Origin: Pyrinomonadaceae bacterium
Lineage (GTDB): Bacteria; Acidobacteriota; Blastocatellia; Pyrinomonadales; Pyrinomonadaceae
Assembly (NCBI GenBank): GCA_014380365.1
Contig: JACMJZ010000007.1
Coordinates: 150,453-214,452 of the forward strand
Length of the DNA stretch: 64,000 bases
Direction of reading: 5' to 3'
Shown: positions 36,504 to 46,469 of the stretch, piece after piece
Layout of the letters: each line of letters begins with the position of its first letter
Numbering within the stretch: position 1 is the first letter of the stretch
Made by a program: the position numbers and the translations under genes
Notes under the pieces: model-generated
What the model was told of the DNA's origin: nothing
Database searches by the model: none
What the model saw: only the letters and a program-made list of their open reading frames with translations

Positions 36504-38102
36504 CTATTGCCTGGTGACGGGAAGTATTGCCAGTTCGGCGCGCACAGGGCCCAATTCAGTAACAGCGGCAAGACGAAGAGGGAGGCGACGTGCGTCGTCG
36601 CTGATCCAGGCTCGCAGTTGAAACTTGTCGCTTTGAGCGTCGTCGGTGGTGAGTGAGATCTGAATCGCAGGAATGGTTTGTGAACCGAGTTGAATCGTCT
36701 CGCGTTTCAAGGCACTGATGAAAAGCGTCTTGGGTTTATTATCCACCAGAATTGACACCGCGTTCCGTCGGGGAGGATTTAGATTGAAGGTGCGCAGCGC
36801 GTAAAAGAATGAAAGGTAATCATGCGTCCCTACGGGAATCTCAATCCTCACGTTTTTATCTGTTGTGGCCGTCCCGTAGTCCTGATTGATGGTGAGTTTG
36901 GTGTTCGAACGTCGTCGTCCCTCAATCAAATTATGCTCCGCCTGGAACGGCAGCAAAGTTTTTGGATCGACGTAGGTAACGATGGTGTCGGTTGCAAAAA
37001 ACAGATGTTGAAGCGCATTCGTGGTTTGGGCGGTGAGGTTGAATAACAAACCGTCCTTATCGAAATATTTCGAACGAGCGCGTACTTGAAAACTGGCAGT
37101 GGCGACCGGCTGCTTGATACTGGGAAGGTAGACCTGATAATTCAACTGCTCGCCTACTTTGAACGGTAAACCCGACAGAGCTCCATCGTTGGGCGCCGAG
37201 GGTTGGGCTGGAATCGCGACAGGTAAACGCGGAGTTGACGGATTTGCTGCTACGGGTGTTGGACTCGAAGCGGGCGGCAGCGGGGGCGTCGCGATAAACT
37301 CCGAGGCCGCCAGCTCGGCCCTGATTTCGCCAGTCGCGTGACGCGCGCTTACTAAAACCGGCACATGCCTGTCATCACCGCTGAAGTAAGCCTTCATGCC
37401 ATAACTGTCCGAGCCGTTCTTAACCCAGATCCGGGACACGATGGTATTAAACGACCCCACATTTGTCTTAACCACTTCTTGTCCCGTTACTTTCACTTCC
37501 ACTTGATAGTCGGTGTTCTCGACGCGCATAGTGAGGTAGTAGGTAGAATTTTCCTTCAGCGGGAGGGCCCTTATCCGGTAAACCGCCGACAGCAGGTCGT
37601 ACACTCCCGGAAACTCACGCACTCTTCCTGGGGCGAGGGCGGCAGCGCCGGCGGGTTGGTTAAAGTCGGCCGAGGTATCCGATGTGCGGGAAGCAGCCCG
37701 AATAAACTGCTGGCCGTGAAAAGGCAGTCCGGTGTTTGGATCGACATAGGTAATGTAGTCGTTGTTCAGCGCCAGCACGGCTGCGTTGACGGTGCCCTTA
37801 GTTTCGACATGTCCCTTTAACTGCATGCCTTCACGTCCGAAGAAGGTGCCACGCGCCGCGACCAGGAGTTCGACATAGCCCGCACTTATGAAACTTGAGT
37901 AGGATACGTTGTAGGTCAGACGCTCGCCGACGCGGTAATGGGCCGAAGAGAAAGAAAGCGAAGCGCCCTCCGTCCTGTCCTGAGCGGCAACAGAAGTAAA
38001 AGCGAGAGCCCCTAAAACTAATGCGGGAACCAATGCGCGGACGAATAGATTGCAAGCAGCTCTGAATCTCAACCTTTGGGTCACCTTTGAATAATAGTTC
38101 AA
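36504..38102 (-). CDS. Exported protein with two DUF3108 domains
   Basis: 532 aa. Signal peptide to SVAAQ (residue 40). Two DUF3108 domains in tandem: first about 55-270 (YRVGERLTYNVSYSSF ... YVDPNTGLPF), second about 310-530 (FKVGEQLNYQVYLPS ... YVDPKTLLPF), joined by a Pro-rich linker. Each has the G-E-x-L-x-Y start and V-D-P-x-T-x-L/G-x-P-F motif. Family proteins are envelope-associated and of unknown function; a duplication in one chain is less common than a single domain. Confidence 0.85.
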   Translation of the reverse strand: MNYYSKVTQRLRFRAACNLFVRALVPALVLGALAFTSVAAQDRTEGASLSFSSAHYRVGERLTYNVSYSSFISAGYVELLVAARGTFFGREGMQLKGHVETKGTVNAAVLALNNDYITYVDPNTGLPFHGQQFIRAASRTSDTSADFNQPAGAAALAPGRVREFPGVYDLLSAVYRIRALPLKENSTYYLTMRVENTDYQVEVKVTGQEVVKTNVGSFNTIVSRIWVKNGSDSYGMKAYFSGDDRHVPVLVSARHATGEIRAELAASEFIATPPLPPASSPTPVAANPSTPRLPVAIPAQPSAPNDGALSGLPFKVGEQLNYQVYLPSIKQPVATASFQVRARSKYFDKDGLLFNLTAQTTNALQHLFFATDTIVTYVDPKTLLPFQAEHNLIEGRRRSNTKLTINQDYGTATTDKNVRIEIPVGTHDYLSFFYALRTFNLNPPRRNAVSILVDNKPKTLFISALKRETIQLGSQTIPAIQISLTTDDAQSDKFQLRAWISDDARRLPLRLAAVTELGPVRAELAILPVTRQ

Positions 38103-38177
38103 AATTGCGATAGAACAAATCGACGCGCTCGGCGTGCTAATTCGTAAACGCCTCCTGGCCGCCGCAGTTCCTGCAAT

Positions 38178-38912
38178 TCACGCATTGTTTGCCGATAGCT
38201 TCTCCATCTCATCAACAATTTGTTGAGCGGCCCGGGCAGGGTCGGGAGCTGCCAGAATTGGACGCCCCACCACGAGAAAGTCGGCGCCTGCGGCAATCGC
38301 TTCCCGTGGAGTCGTTACCCTACTTTGATCGCCATGCGCCGCTCCTGCTGGTCTAACTCCGGGTGTCACGACTATGAAGCCCGGCTTGTTTACGACCGCG
38401 CGGATGAGGCCCACTTCATGTGGTGAAGCCACAACGCCATCCATTCCCGCAGCCTCAGCAAGCAAGGCAAAGCGACGAACCAAATCCGCAGGACTGAAAC
38501 TGAATCCAAGCTCGGTGAGCGTAGTTTGGTTTGAACTCGTCAGCACCGTCACTGCGATTACGTGTGGCTTGGTGATGCCTCCTTCGGCAGCGCATTTACT
38601 CACCGCTTCCGCCGTTCGGCGCATCATTTCGCTACCGCCTGCAGCATGGACATTAAATATCGAAACGCCCAGCCGCGTGGCCTCAACTCCTGCCGCGGCT
38701 ACAGTGTTGGGGATGTCGTGAAACTTAAGATCCAGAAAGACCCGTTCGCCGGAGCTCACGATTTCACGGACCAGGTCAGGGCCGGCCGCCGTAAACAACT
38801 GAGAACCGATTTTGAACATACCGACGATGCCGCGCAGGGCGTTCACCATCTCTCGCGCCTGGGCCGCTGTTTCAACATCGAGCGCGACAATCAGTTTCAT
38901 CGAGTTCATCAT
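38178..38912 (-). CDS. pyrF: Orotidine 5'-phosphate decarboxylase
   Basis: Last step of UMP synthesis. About 244 aa; the start may be 38912, 38909 or 38900 (MKLIVALDV). The track's 38993 start runs through a repeat. Type I motifs: LIVALDV, catalytic DLKFHDIPNTV, TPGVRPAG...DQSRV and DFLVVGRPI. It precedes no other gene on its strand except DUF3108 at 76 bases, and pyrD lies just upstream, so pyrD-pyrF are probably co-transcribed. Confidence 0.94.
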   Translation of the reverse strand: MMNSMKLIVALDVETAAQAREMVNALRGIVGMFKIGSQLFTAAGPDLVREIVSSGERVFLDLKFHDIPNTVAAAGVEATRLGVSIFNVHAAGGSEMMRRTAEAVSKCAAEGGITKPHVIAVTVLTSSNQTTLTELGFSFSPADLVRRFALLAEAAGMDGVVASPHEVGLIRAVVNKPGFIVVTPGVRPAGAAHGDQSRVTTPREAIAAGADFLVVGRPILAAPDPARAAQQIVDEMEKLSANNA

Positions 38913-38982
38913 AATGACTAGCGGCCAGAAGCCCGCGCGTAAGCGAGTGATCGGCTTTCGATCTGGTGCCCCTCCCTCACCG

Positions 38983-39025
38983 TCCCACCTCAACCGGGCT
39001 GCCCGGTCGGGGACCCCGAGGTCGG
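38983..39025. repeat. GC-rich palindromic repeat, copy 1
   Basis: TCCCACCTCAACCGGGCTGC followed by CCGGTCGGGGACCCCGAGG recurs in inverted orientation at 53463-53505. It is nested within a larger inverted repeat (GGCCAGAAGCCCG near 38932 and CGGGCTTCTGCC near 39025) between pyrD and pyrF. Confidence 0.75.
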
Positions 39026-39047
39026 GCTTCTGCCGTAGGAATCAAGC

Positions 39048-40145
39048 TTACTTCGCGCGACAGCCCACGGCTTCGTCAAGCGACACAAAGCCTTCCCTCG
39101 ATATAATACGCCGCAGTCCCTCATTCACGTTCCTGGCTATCGACGGGCCTTCATAAATAAAGCCGGTATAGATTTGGATCAAACTCGCACCGGCACTGAT
39201 TTTTTCCCACGCATCCTCCGCGGTGAAGATCCCCCCGGCGCCAATCAACGGCATCATGCCCTGCGTCATACTGTAGAGCGTCGCAATTACTCTCGTGGAG
39301 CGCTGCCTGAGTGGTGAACCGCTCAAGCCTCCGGCGCCGAATGCTTCCATCGTGTCAGCCTGCGTTTGCAGGCCATCGCGCGCCGTAGTGGTGTTGGTCG
39401 CAATCAATCCGGAAACATTATTGCGTTGAGCCACAGCCACGATCTCCTGGAGTTCTAAGTCATCAAGGTCCGGCGACAGTTTGACCAGCACAGGCATATC
39501 GGCGTTGCGCGAATGCTCAATGGCTAATTCTTTGTTTCGTTTTTGCAGCGCGTGCAACAAGAAATCCAGTTGTTCGCCCGCTTGCAGCTCGCGCAGGCCG
39601 GGAGTGTTCGGCGAACTCACGTTAACAGCGATGTAGTCTGCCACCGGATAGACTAGTTCAAAACTTTGCAGGTAATCGTCAGTAGCGGCTTCGAGTGGCG
39701 TTACTTTGCTCTTCCCGATGCTAACGCCCAATACACAGGCGGGCTTGTGACCCATCACGCGCCGGGCGAATGCGGCGGCGCCTTCGTTGTTAAAGCCCGC
39801 GCGATTGATCAGTGCTTTATCAATCGGGAGTCTGAAGAGGCGAGGATGTTCGTTCCCTGGCTGCGGATGAAATGTCACAGTCCCGGCCTCAATGTGTCCG
39901 AATCCGAGCGCCGCGAGAGACTCGAGCGCAATCCCATCTTTATCGAATCCTGCCGCGAGTCCGACTGGATTCGAGAACGTCAGTCCAAAACGCCGCAGCT
40001 TCCCAAACGGATTGCGTTTGAAACGTTCGCCCAGCAGATTTGCTGTTAAATTCGGCGCGATTGCCAGCGACTTGAGCGCCAGTTGGTGGGCCGCCTCTGG
40101 AGGCAAGCGAAAGAGAAGCGGTCTCAACAATGAACGATAGAGCAT
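39048..40145 (-). CDS. pyrD: Dihydroorotate dehydrogenase, quinone-linked class 2
   Basis: 365 aa. Oxidises dihydroorotate to orotate and passes electrons to quinone at the inner membrane. The N-terminal helical extension (YRSLLRPLLFRLPPEAAHQLAL) is that of class 2 enzymes; NPVGLAAGFDK, catalytic Ser in NVSSPNTPGLRELQ, and LIGAGGIFTAEDAWEKI are diagnostic. Confidence 0.95.
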   Translation of the reverse strand: MLYRSLLRPLLFRLPPEAAHQLALKSLAIAPNLTANLLGERFKRNPFGKLRRFGLTFSNPVGLAAGFDKDGIALESLAALGFGHIEAGTVTFHPQPGNEHPRLFRLPIDKALINRAGFNNEGAAAFARRVMGHKPACVLGVSIGKSKVTPLEAATDDYLQSFELVYPVADYIAVNVSSPNTPGLRELQAGEQLDFLLHALQKRNKELAIEHSRNADMPVLVKLSPDLDDLELQEIVAVAQRNNVSGLIATNTTTARDGLQTQADTMEAFGAGGLSGSPLRQRSTRVIATLYSMTQGMMPLIGAGGIFTAEDAWEKISAGASLIQIYTGFIYEGPSIARNVNEGLRRIISREGFVSLDEAVGCRAK

Positions 40146-40321
40146 TTAACGGCTGTGATTTATTTGGCTTGGGTAAGTGCGAGAGCGAGACTACCAGAGG
40201 CTGTTAGATCAAGACAAGAAAGGTAATGGCCCAATTTTTCGGATACACTCCATGCAGAACTCGAAGTGCGATCATTTGGGAAGTTACGGGTCGCCACGCT
40301 CGCCGAGTTAATCGCATCCGC

Positions 40322-43300
40322 TCAAGGCGCAGTTACCGGCAACGTTGGCAAATTCGCACAAGTCTTTAGAGGCGGCACGCCGATCTTCGCGTTATGCCAC
40401 TCCTCATACTGCCGCCAGTCTTCGGCGGTTAAGTTAGGAACGAGCCGCGCGCACGCTTCCTCCAACAACGCCGCAGGACTCCAAAGCCACAACTGCGCTG
40501 ATGTTGCCACGTCCGGCTCGGAATTCCCGCGGGCTGAACCGGCGATCGCAAGGTATTTATCATCGGGACCAAACGCAATGTTTATCACACTATCAGTGGT
40601 CTGGCGGGCGACCTCCCGCCCTGTCGCAATTTCCCAGACCCGCGTTGTGTTATCGTCGCTGGCGGTCGCCAAATATCGCTGGTCACGGCTGAAGGCGACA
40701 CTGGAGACTGAACCCTCGTGTGTAAAACTCCGATACAGTGGCTTTGGCTCCTCCCATCGCCCATCCTTAACAGTCCATAAGGCAGCGGAGTTATCGCTGC
40801 TTGCAGTGGCCAGATGGTTCCCATCCGGGCTGAAGAGAATTCTATTTATTCCCTCAGTGTGCGTTCCCAAAAGGGCAACTTGTTGCCACGTTGACATCTT
40901 GCGCACGTGGACGCTCCCCCCTACGGCGAACGCCAAATAATCTCCGTTTGGGGTGAAGGCCGAAGCCGTAACATAGGAAGCGGTAAACGGCAACTCACGC
41001 CCGGCTTCAAGGTCGAACACATGAAGAGTCGCGCTTTCGTCATAGGCTAAGAGGTATTTCTCGTTTCCGCTGAATCGCACAAACTCGTAGGTTGAGTCAT
41101 CTACAAAATCGAAGCTCTTACCTTCGAGCCTCATTTCTCGCGCAGTGGCTTTCTCAATTACACGAAGCGCGACAATGCCGAGGTCGTCTTTTGACAGAAC
41201 GGCCCTGACCCAATATTTTCCGCTCGGGCTGATAGCGACGACCGGTTCAGCACTGATCGGCTCGCGGTCTGTCAATGCCCTTCCGCTGGCAGCGTCCCAC
41301 CATTGAACAAATGAGTTGCCATTGCTTTCCTCGGTTACTGCCCCCAGGTATTTCCCATTTGAGCTGAAGAACATGATGTCAAAACCGGGGTAGTCGAATA
41401 CACTTTCCCGGCCACTCTTTATGTGCCGCGCCCGGATCTGGCCTTCCTGGTTTACCCCGACTAGATAACTACCGTCGGGGCTAATCATAAATATCTGCTC
41501 CCGCCCGGTAACTTTGCTACCGAAATTCAAAAAATCCGTGCCGGCGGAAACGTCCCAAATCTGAGCGAGGTTGTCTTCACCTGCGGTGGCGACGGCGTCC
41601 CCTTCAGGGCTGAAGGCGACAGAGTTAACTCGTTTCTGATGGATCATCCGAGAAATCTCTCGTGCTGACACCCAATCCCAGACTCGAGCCGTTGCGTCTG
41701 CGCTGGCGGTCGCGAGATACCTTCCATCCGGACTGAAAGCTAAGTCGGTGACCTCTCCTTCATGAATAATGTGTGCGACCTCCCGCGCTGTCTCGATTTC
41801 CCATACTCGTGCCGTAAAGTCATCGCTCGCGGTCGCAAGATATCTAGCGTCAGGGCTAAAGACGATGCGGTTTATACGCTTGGAGTGAAACAGGCGTGCT
41901 ACCGACTTTTGCGACGAAACATCCCAAATCTGCACGTATGGCTCGGCAGCACGCGTCCCATCACGTAAGGTCGCGAGGTATTTGCCGGCAGCATCCGGGC
42001 TGAATAGAACTCCCACACCAAGATCGGTGGACAAGTTCGCTATCTGATTTTTCGTGGCGGTCTCGTAAACGCGAACAAAAGCCCTCGCCGGGACCCGCTT
42101 GTCTATCTGAGCCGGGATTGTTTCGGACACGGTTATTGCAATGCGGTCTCCGGTGGCACTGAAAACCAGTGGGTTCTCCCAAAAGGGTGACAGTGGGGAC
42201 ACATAAGTTTCAGGTGCGGCAGAGCCTGATAATGAAGGATTTGGGAAACTAGACACTAGTTTGAGCGAGGACGTCTCCCAAACGCTCACTGTGTGATCGG
42301 GATTGAAGGTTGCTACGTAGCGACTATCCGGGCTGAAGACAGGAATCGATGAGAGCTTCGCAGACAAGGGTGGGAGCTTGCGGCCAGTCTCCATCTCGAC
42401 TATCTCCCATTTCTCTTGAGCCACCTGTGCCAAATACTTCCCCTGCGGACTGAGGGACGATCTCCTCATTGCGTCATCTTTTTGCAAGATCCCCTGTCCG
42501 GCAAAGCGCAAAGAGAATTCCGTGTTGCCCGATACTTCTGGCTTGGTGTTTGTCCAGAGCTGTGCCTCGATGCCTTGGCGCACCAAACCGGACGAAGATG
42601 TAAAGTCTCCCCGGAGCGTTATCAAAGTGTTACGGTCCTTGCCAAAGGCGACGCTTTGGACAGGATGAGAAAGCGGCAGGCTGGCAATCGGTCTTGGCAG
42701 CAGAGCCAGCCCTCGACTTAGGGCTTGGTAGCCTACTTCGGAGGGCGTAATAATCATGGATTCCTGAGCCAGAAGCACGCTGTGTTTGAGTAGCCGGGCC
42801 TGTTGGTTTCTTGTGAGCTCAGCGAACGCCCCGAGTTGGCCCCCCTGAGAGATTCTTTGCGCTTCTTTTGCAAGCTTCTCCTGTTTCACTGCCTCGGCGC
42901 GTAAATCTTCGGCCTCCTTTCTGGCGATTTGCTCCTGTTCGCCTGCCGCTACCGCAATCGACCGTTGGTGTTCGGCGTTCTCGGTCTGTTTCTGTGCCTC
43001 CTCACGACGTGCTTCAGCTTGTTTCTTGGCCGAGGTCTCTTTCCCAGCGAGCTCCTCGGCAAGGGCACGCTGTCGTTCGGCTTCTTTCGTCTGTTGCTCA
43101 GCTATTTGCCGTTGTTCTTCGGCTTCTTTCCGTTGTTCTTCTGCTTCTTTCCGTTGCTCTACGGCTTCAGCCCGTGCGGCCCGTTCCAGACCAACCGCTT
43201 CCTCTGCTCTATTGCGCTGCGTTTCCGCGTCGCGCCGTGCCAACCGTTCCGAATTAACTGCCTGCTCGGCATTAGACTTCTGGTACCAGGCGTACAGAGT

Positions 43301-44482
43301 CAGCGGAAGCAAAAGGATGCCAATGGCGGCGAACATGGTGGTAGCGCCTGAAACGATAGCTGTCCGCCGGAGTTGCTTTTTCAAAGTTGCCGGCAGGTGG
43401 TTTTTGACCCAATGTTCGTTGAAAACTGTTCGGTAAATCTTATTGCGGACATTCAATACGCCGGCACTTGTGCGATGGACGACGCCCGAGAGTTTGAGGT
43501 GGGATTTAACCAGCGACTGCTCCTCGTCGCGGACGCGACCTGGTTGTCGCAGAATATCCAGGTACGTGGTCAGCACCGCAGTCGGATTCTTCGCGCGCTT
43601 TGTCAGCATGTCGCGCACGAATTGAAGATTGTTGTCCTTCTCAGCTTGCTCGCCGAAAAACGTATGCGCAACTATATCGTCCAGCTCATTTCGCTCCCAA
43701 CTACCTCGCCCGTCCTGCGCAATAGCGCGGCACAAACGCAGCGTCAGGTAGGGGTGTCCGCCCGTCCATCCCAGAATCCAACCCAACACCTCCTCTGCAT
43801 GAGGGGACGGAAGCCCCAGCCCGGCCAGTAGAGGCAGTGCTTCTTCACCGTTGAAGTCAGTTAGATCAACTCGCTCACCGATGTTGAAGGGAGTGCGCTG
43901 TGGATCGCGCATCAGGTCGCTGGGAGTAGCCACCCCGATGAGCACGAATGAGAGTCGCTGGAATTCAGGAACGTGCGCTCGCGCGTTGTGGAGGTAACGT
44001 ATCGCGGCGTAGAAGTCGTCCGTGAAACCGAGACTTAGCGTGGTATCTATTTCATCAATGCAAATGACTACCTGACCCTTAACTTCCCGCATTAGCTCCT
44101 TACGGAAGTAGTCCGTCATGCGCTGCGTGGTGCTGAGATGATTGTTCTTTTCCCACCAGGAGACTACATCTCCCTCCAGGGCGAGTTGATCCTCGATGGC
44201 TGAAAGTAATCCGAGGTGCCAGGACTCGGAAGTCACGTCGGTGCCGAGTTGCGTCAGGTCAATAATTACCGTGCGTACGCCCTCTTCGTTAAGGCGCTCT
44301 ACCGTGCGTTTCATCAGGCTCGACTTGCCCATCTGCCGCGGAGTCAGTACGTAGCTGAACGTGCCGGTACGACAGAGTGCCAGTAACTCATTGTCAGCCC
44401 TGCGGGGAATGTAGATTCCCCCGCTGGCCTGCACGTCCCCGCCCACAGCGTACATGCTTGGGTTAGCCTTAATTTCGTACAT
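40322..44482 (-). CDS. AAA-like ATPase-transmembrane-coiled coil-WD40 protein
   Basis: 1386 aa from the ATG at 44482 (GGGAGC upstream), overlapping the end of the TIR gene by 14 bases. Order: AAA_35-type ATPase, residues 15-350, with P-loop TPRQMGKSSLM (about 48) and Walker B VVICIDEID (about 140); a hydrophobic segment (about 382-405); a long Glu/Gln/Arg/Ala coiled coil (about 408-545) with repeated EQRKEAE units; then roughly ten to fourteen WD40-type blades to the C-terminus (SVAFSPEGDAVATAGEDNL, LAFSPDGRYLATASADAT). The ATPase is paralogous to that of its partner. One membrane span would place ATPase and propellers on opposite sides if real. Probably a STAND-like sensor/scaffold. Confidence 0.85.
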   Translation of the reverse strand: MYEIKANPSMYAVGGDVQASGGIYIPRRADNELLALCRTGTFSYVLTPRQMGKSSLMKRTVERLNEEGVRTVIIDLTQLGTDVTSESWHLGLLSAIEDQLALEGDVVSWWEKNNHLSTTQRMTDYFRKELMREVKGQVVICIDEIDTTLSLGFTDDFYAAIRYLHNARAHVPEFQRLSFVLIGVATPSDLMRDPQRTPFNIGERVDLTDFNGEEALPLLAGLGLPSPHAEEVLGWILGWTGGHPYLTLRLCRAIAQDGRGSWERNELDDIVAHTFFGEQAEKDNNLQFVRDMLTKRAKNPTAVLTTYLDILRQPGRVRDEEQSLVKSHLKLSGVVHRTSAGVLNVRNKIYRTVFNEHWVKNHLPATLKKQLRRTAIVSGATTMFAAIGILLLPLTLYAWYQKSNAEQAVNSERLARRDAETQRNRAEEAVGLERAARAEAVEQRKEAEEQRKEAEEQRQIAEQQTKEAERQRALAEELAGKETSAKKQAEARREEAQKQTENAEHQRSIAVAAGEQEQIARKEAEDLRAEAVKQEKLAKEAQRISQGGQLGAFAELTRNQQARLLKHSVLLAQESMIITPSEVGYQALSRGLALLPRPIASLPLSHPVQSVAFGKDRNTLITLRGDFTSSSGLVRQGIEAQLWTNTKPEVSGNTEFSLRFAGQGILQKDDAMRRSSLSPQGKYLAQVAQEKWEIVEMETGRKLPPLSAKLSSIPVFSPDSRYVATFNPDHTVSVWETSSLKLVSSFPNPSLSGSAAPETYVSPLSPFWENPLVFSATGDRIAITVSETIPAQIDKRVPARAFVRVYETATKNQIANLSTDLGVGVLFSPDAAGKYLATLRDGTRAAEPYVQIWDVSSQKSVARLFHSKRINRIVFSPDARYLATASDDFTARVWEIETAREVAHIIHEGEVTDLAFSPDGRYLATASADATARVWDWVSAREISRMIHQKRVNSVAFSPEGDAVATAGEDNLAQIWDVSAGTDFLNFGSKVTGREQIFMISPDGSYLVGVNQEGQIRARHIKSGRESVFDYPGFDIMFFSSNGKYLGAVTEESNGNSFVQWWDAASGRALTDREPISAEPVVAISPSGKYWVRAVLSKDDLGIVALRVIEKATAREMRLEGKSFDFVDDSTYEFVRFSGNEKYLLAYDESATLHVFDLEAGRELPFTASYVTASAFTPNGDYLAFAVGGSVHVRKMSTWQQVALLGTHTEGINRILFSPDGNHLATASSDNSAALWTVKDGRWEEPKPLYRSFTHEGSVSSVAFSRDQRYLATASDDNTTRVWEIATGREVARQTTDSVINIAFGPDDKYLAIAGSARGNSEPDVATSAQLWLWSPAALLEEACARLVPNLTAEDWRQYEEWHNAKIGVPPLKTCANLPTLPVTAP

Positions 44483-46052
44483 TGAGTTGCTCCCGGAAGT
44501 AACTTTCATAGAGTGAACAGCGGGGTATGACCTCGTGACCGTCCTGGCGCACTAATCCGGCGCCCCGTAAGCGGAAGAAGAGCAGTTTGTCTTCACACTC
44601 GTGCTTCAGGATTACGCGGCGCAACGCCTCAACGAGTTCCGCTTTCTTGTGTAGTCGGAACAGGTGGTAACGTAAATGGTCACCGAATGGTCCACGATCG
44701 TTAGTCGCCTGGCTAAAAAGCTCGTCCGGGCTACAGCGACCGCTGGCGACCAGATAGAGCGCGCGACGCACCAGGTAAGGATGGCCGTGCAACAAAGTCA
44801 TCAGGTCATCCGCCTCTTTGTTTGTCAGTGGCGAGCTGTGGAGCTGGTTCAGCCTGGAAACCTGGTCTTTATCGAAGTCGTCTAATTCGAGGACCTCACC
44901 GACGTTGAAAGGTGACTGATTCAGGTTTTCGATCAGCTGGTAAGGTTCGGTTGAGGTTACGAGTACCAAGTCAAGATATCTGGAGAGCGCAGATGGCTGC
45001 CGACTATTATGCCAACTGCGAAGCATTCCGAAGAAATCAGAGCGAAAGTCTGCCTCGAAGATGCTATCCACCTCGTCCATCGCGAAGACGAGAGGGCCGT
45101 TCACTTCTTTCAATAGATACTTGTTTAGATAACGCGTGCATCGCACTCCGTTCGGAAGTTGCCCGCGCCAGAACTCTTCCACACGATCTTCCAGATCTAA
45201 AGCGTCCGTCAGCCAGGAGCAAAACTGCTTAAAGAAGAGGTCGCCGTCGGTCAGCATAGCTTTGTCGATCAACTGAAAGTCGAGAAACGCGACGCGCTTG
45301 CCCGCCTTTGCTGCCTGGTTGATCGTGCGCATGAGGAGGGAGCTCTTCCCCATCTGGCGAGGCGCTTTAATTGTGATTGTCACTCCCTCCCGCTTAATCG
45401 CTTCAAAGGCGATTCCGTCGGATGGGCGGCGGACGTACAAGGCTGATTCCGCGTTCATTGTCCCTTCCGGCATCTCAAGAGGGACTGGTTGCGCTGAAGG
45501 GGATGGACGGGGTAACTGCTGCGGGTCGGCCGCTTGCAAAACCTGAGATAACTGATCTTCGCCAATCGGCAGAATACTGCCGGAAATAGCTAACCTTATT
45601 TCATTGATTAAGCGCACTGTGTCGGCAGGTTCGTCCCAGAGTGCCCAGTTTAGGGAATTAAGGTAAGCGCTCAACGGATACTCGAAGGGCTCTCGATAGC
45701 CCAGTCGCACCGGCAGGATCATCGGCCCTTCCGGACCTTCTTTTCTAAGCCGGTGTGCAGTCTCGACCTCGGCTAGGACCATCTCGCTATGTACGGACCG
45801 TTCGGAAAGAAAACTGATGAGAAAGTTAGAATGGCGAAGCTCGGCCTCAATGCGTTCGGCCCATGGTGTCCCAACCGGCATCAACTGATCGATAAAGACA
45901 TCGTGCTGTGATGCCAGCGCGCGGTACACCTGCATGGCTACCGATTCATCGGGGTCGCCGCCGCGCTTATAGCTAATAAAGATTCGCCGACGTGCCTCCG
46001 CAGGCTGGGATGGTGAAGAGTCTGCACCCATCATTTCATCTTCTGAACTCAT
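44469..46052 (-). CDS. TIR domain-AAA-like ATPase protein
   Basis: 527 aa from MSSEDEMMG at 46052 with GAGAGG upstream. Residues 22-155 are a TIR domain: RRIFISYKR, DVFIDQLMPVGTPWAERIEAEL, NFLISFLSERSVHSEMVLAEVETAH; the Glu in the SEMVLAEVE helix is where NADase TIRs keep their catalytic Glu. A Pro-rich linker follows, then an AAA_35-type ATPase (about 200-527) with KAPRQMGKSSLL (229-240) and VFAMDEVDSIF. It has no transmembrane segment. The next gene overlaps it and carries a paralogous ATPase, indicating a co-translated pair. Confidence 0.87.
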   Translation of the reverse strand: MSSEDEMMGADSSPSQPAEARRRIFISYKRGGDPDESVAMQVYRALASQHDVFIDQLMPVGTPWAERIEAELRHSNFLISFLSERSVHSEMVLAEVETAHRLRKEGPEGPMILPVRLGYREPFEYPLSAYLNSLNWALWDEPADTVRLINEIRLAISGSILPIGEDQLSQVLQAADPQQLPRPSPSAQPVPLEMPEGTMNAESALYVRRPSDGIAFEAIKREGVTITIKAPRQMGKSSLLMRTINQAAKAGKRVAFLDFQLIDKAMLTDGDLFFKQFCSWLTDALDLEDRVEEFWRGQLPNGVRCTRYLNKYLLKEVNGPLVFAMDEVDSIFEADFRSDFFGMLRSWHNSRQPSALSRYLDLVLVTSTEPYQLIENLNQSPFNVGEVLELDDFDKDQVSRLNQLHSSPLTNKEADDLMTLLHGHPYLVRRALYLVASGRCSPDELFSQATNDRGPFGDHLRYHLFRLHKKAELVEALRRVILKHECEDKLLFFRLRGAGLVRQDGHEVIPRCSLYESYFREQLNVRN

Positions 46053-46469
46053 TGTGTACCTCTCAGGGAATTGAGGTTCGCGTTGGAACAACAGCAGACG
46101 GTGAACGATAAGAAATATTTTGAGACAAGGCCGGACGAGTTAACTGATCAACAGTGGGTACTCCGGTCTATTAAGGCAAACAATACAGATGCGATTTGGA
46201 GTATACACTCAGTTTAAGAACATGCAAAAATTTGTACTCCACAGTAGCCGTTGGGCAGAAGTAGAACCCGGTCGAAAGGATGAGTTAGGAAATATGTCAA
46301 ACGGCAAAATCGAAGGTGCGACGTTTGAGGAGCCAAGACCTACGTGGATGGGTAGTCGTTTCGTCTACTCGTTCCATTTCCGGTGAATAAGATCGGGTAC
46401 TCACGATCTGTTGCGTCAACCGGGCGGAGTACTTGTCACTGATTACTCTTCTTGTTAGTATCCGGCGAA
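46053..46469. other. Intergenic region between divergent TIR and pyrR genes
   Basis: 417 bases that should hold promoters for both directions. I see no convincing ORF; the 65-codon ORF 46189..46386 has no ribosome site and no family resemblance. No PyrR-type anti-terminator loop was recognised before pyrR. Confidence 0.5.

Noticed and set aside
42868-43831. Plus-strand ORFs opposite the coiled-coil region of the WD40 gene
   Set aside because: They are shadows of the repetitive EQRKEAE coding sequence on the minus strand.
40322-46052. Prophage or integrated plasmid origin for the TIR/WD40 pair
   Set aside because: No integrase, transposase, att-like direct repeat or tRNA is seen at either edge.
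46189-46386. 65-aa ORF between TIR and pyrR genes
   Set aside because: No ribosome site, no recognisable family, and it sits where divergent promoters are expected.
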